Assembly: GCA_030615045.1 (NCBI GenBank)
Contig: JAUWZY010000012.1
Coordinates: 1 to 15,105, forward strand
Source: Chloroflexota bacterium
GTDB lineage: Bacteria > Chloroflexota > Dehalococcoidia > SZUA-161 > JAUWZY01
Direction: 5' to 3'
DNA length: 15,105 nt
Shown here: positions 13,970-15,105 of the stretch, in pieces
Layout of the letters: every line of letters begins with the position of its first letter
Position numbering within the stretch: position 1 is the stretch's first letter
The notes under the pieces: model-generated
Database searches by the model: none
Told to the model about the DNA's origin: nothing
Seen by the model: the letters and a program-made list of their open reading frames with translations, nothing else
Translations under genes and position numbers: made by a program

Positions 13970-14188
13970 ATGCGAGAGCGAGTGGAAGCCGTTTTAGCTG
14001 AGATAAGACCTCATCTTTTGGCTGATGGCGGCGATGTTGAGTTAGTGGATGTCGAGGCTGGGGTGGTTACGTTAAGGCTCACCGGCGCTTGCAGTGGTTG
14101 CCCGATGCGAGCAATGACCCTGCAAGGCGGTATCGAGCGCTATCTCAAACAGCAGGTGCCTGAGGTCAAGGAAGTAGTTGCCGTTTAA
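13970..14188 (+). CDS. NifU C-terminal-domain (Nfu-type) Fe-S cluster scaffold protein
   Basis: This 72-residue protein consists of only the NifU C-terminal domain, which carries a 4Fe-4S cluster and passes it to client proteins. The N-terminal part, LAEIRPHLLADGGDVELVDV, and the cluster-binding CSGC motif (C41 and C44) in LTGACSGCPMRAMTLQGGIE are canonical. No A-type or IscU-like domain is attached. AGGGGTGA lies a few bases before the ATG, and the gene has its own promoter. The neighbouring hdrC/hdrB-like proteins, which need 4Fe-4S clusters, are obvious candidate clients, although that is only inferred from position. Confidence 0.94.
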   Translation: MRERVEAVLAEIRPHLLADGGDVELVDVEAGVVTLRLTGACSGCPMRAMTLQGGIERYLKQQVPEVKEVVAV

Positions 14189-14202
14189 GCAGACGCAAAT
14201 GC

Positions 14203-14232
14203 GGGATATCAGGCAAGATATTTGCCAATCCC
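14203..14232 (+). terminator. Interrupted hairpin after the nfu gene, possible weak terminator
   Basis: GGGAT (14203-14207) pairs with ATCCC (14228-14232). Inside it GGCAA (14212-14216) pairs with TTGCC (14222-14226) around GATAT, with an ATCA/A internal loop. T-rich sequence (TTTCGGTTTTGTGTTTTC) follows a few bases later, but there is no T-run directly at the stem base. It could slow or end nfu transcription or be a leader structure of hdrC. The rest of the 113-nt gap (14189-14301) shows no clear promoter. Confidence 0.35.
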
Positions 14233-14301
14233 ATGTTTCGGTTTTGTGTTTTCTACACTGGTTATCTCCGCGGGCGACAAGGACATTCGTGAATATAGCT
14301 A

Positions 14302-14880
14302 ATGGCTACTGTTGTCATACCGTCCCCGCTAAGTGATTTACGTTCTTTTGTGAAAAGCCAAAGCGGGGAGGATGTGTTCCGCTGTTATCAGTGCGGCAAG
14401 TGCACTGCTGGTTGTCCTGTTGCTTATGCTATGGATCTCGGTCCCCGCCAGATCATGCGTGCCATTCAACTGGGGCTAAAAGAAGAGGTACTCCAGAGTT
14501 CGACTATTTGGCTCTGTGTTTTTTGCCAAACTTGCTCTGTTCGCTGCCCCCGGGAAATCGATATCGCTCGGGTGATGGAATCGCTGCGCATTCTTGCCAT
14601 AGAGGAAGAGGGCAAGCCGGCGGAAAAGGATATCGAGCTCTTCCATCGCCTGTTCATCGCCATTGTGGAACGCCGGGGAAGGATGCACGAGTTAGAGCTG
14701 GGAGCTCGCTATAACTTACAGGGCCGGCATCCGTTGGCCAATATCGGGCTGCTGCTGCCGATGCTAAGCAAGGGGAAGATGCCGATCTTAGGACCCAAAG
14801 TCAAAGCGGCATCTGAGATCAAGAAGCTATTTGCCGCAGCAAGGGCGGCGGAGGCCAAACTTAAGGGCGAGTATCGATGA
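14302..14880 (+). CDS. hdrC: Heterodisulfide-reductase-like subunit C, ferredoxin-type Fe-S protein
   Basis: This 192-residue protein has two 4Fe-4S cluster motifs: CYQCGKCTAGCP (C28, C31, C34, C38) and CVFCQTCSVRCP (C72, C75, C78, C82). This is the HdrC pattern, in which the protein passes electrons to the HdrB catalytic subunit. MDLGPRQIMRAIQLG between the motifs is typical of HdrC-like proteins in both methanogens and bacteria. The ATG at 14302 is the first possible start after an in-frame TAG (14296). No strong ribosome site is seen (only GTGA ~9 nt upstream). It overlaps the next gene as ATGA. In a bacterium the disulfide substrate is uncertain, and the pair may serve a larger flavin-based or membrane redox complex. 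Confidence 0.88.
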   Translation: MATVVIPSPLSDLRSFVKSQSGEDVFRCYQCGKCTAGCPVAYAMDLGPRQIMRAIQLGLKEEVLQSSTIWLCVFCQTCSVRCPREIDIARVMESLRILAIEEEGKPAEKDIELFHRLFIAIVERRGRMHELELGARYNLQGRHPLANIGLLLPMLSKGKMPILGPKVKAASEIKKLFAAARAAEAKLKGEYR

Positions 14881-15105
14881 CGCAGCGCGTCTATGCTTAC
14901 TATCCTGGCTGCACGCTACATTCAACAGCTAAGGAATATGACGTCTCAGCGCGATTGGTCTGTAACGAGTTGGGTATAGAGTTGCGCGAGCTTGAGGATT
15001 GGGCCTGCTGCGGCGCCTCTTCTGCCCACTCTGTGAGCCGGCTGCTGGGCATAACTTTGCCTGCCCGGGAGCTACAGCTTGCCGAAGAGACCGGATTGCC
15101 TCTCG
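14877..15105 (+). CDS. hdrB: Heterodisulfide-reductase-like subunit B, N-terminal 76 residues (cut by the right edge)
   Basis: Starts at ATG 14877, overlapping the hdrC TGA as ATGA. The visible part begins TQRVYAYYPGCTLHSTAKEY and continues with LGIELRELEDWACCGASS. YPGC plus a downstream CCG is the first cysteine-rich (CCG) domain of HdrB, which in characterised enzymes holds a non-cubane 4Fe-4S cluster at the disulfide site. The second CCG domain should lie beyond the window. The direct overlap with hdrC supports a two-subunit HdrCB unit. The catalytic HdrA/flavin partner is not in the window. Confidence 0.87.
   Translation, partial: MTQRVYAYYPGCTLHSTAKEYDVSARLVCNELGIELRELEDWACCGASSAHSVSRLLGITLPARELQLAEETGLPL

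Noticed and set aside
1..15105. CRISPR arrays, transposons, integrases, phage genes, tRNA and rRNA genes
   Set aside because: No repeated direct spacers, terminal repeats, recombinase motifs or RNA-gene cores were seen on reading both strands.

Overview
The window is 15.1 kb of compact bacterial chromosome with short gaps, ATGA overlaps and two divergent operons. The gene content suggests an anaerobe: a sodium-pump decarboxylase module (carboxyltransferase, biotin carrier, OadG-like and OadB-like subunits), an electron-transfer flavoprotein pair (etfBA), a heterodisulfide-reductase-like pair (hdrCB), and no oxygen-respiration genes. Etf plus HdrCB plus an acyl-CoA decarboxylase fits a fermentative or syntrophic organism. 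A Dehalococcoidia-type Chloroflexota or a similar sediment anaerobe is possible, but the taxonomic guess is weak.

Minus strand, positions 7630 down to 1. A TTGACA-17-TAAAAT promoter reads leftward into ribF, tyrS, an acyl-CoA carboxyltransferase, a 73-residue biotin carrier, a 52-residue OadG-like peptide and oadB. The gene order is tight (0 nt and 1 nt gaps at the first two junctions), so flavin synthesis, tyrosyl-tRNA charging and a Na+-pumping decarboxylase appear to share one transcript. Just after the oadB stop lies a second, diverged, frame-shifted copy of the gene's last ~20 codons, again ending in a stop. mfd follows with its own likely promoter and a leader hairpin, and runs off the left edge just before its Walker A motif.

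Plus strand, positions 7646 to 9515. A mirror-image promoter (TTGACA-17-TATATT) drives etfB (GTG start) and etfA.

Plus strand, positions 9519 to 13911. This is the most interesting region. A promoter is followed by a well-formed class I cyclic-di-GMP (GEMM) riboswitch with an intrinsic terminator. Behind it is an overlapping signalling operon: a triple-PAS histidine kinase, a tandem-receiver protein, a receiver-GGDEF diguanylate cyclase with an I-site, and an HD-GYP phosphodiesterase. The operon therefore appears to encode synthesis and breakdown of c-di-GMP under an RNA sensor for the same molecule. Two lesions interrupt it: a one-base frameshift inside the kinase ATPase domain and an in-frame TAG near the end of the HD-GYP gene.

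Plus strand, positions 13922 to 15105. A TTGACA-17-TAAGAT promoter precedes a small NifU-C-domain Fe-S scaffold gene, then hdrC-like and hdrB-like genes, the latter cut by the right edge. I saw no tRNA, rRNA, CRISPR array, insertion sequence or integrase.
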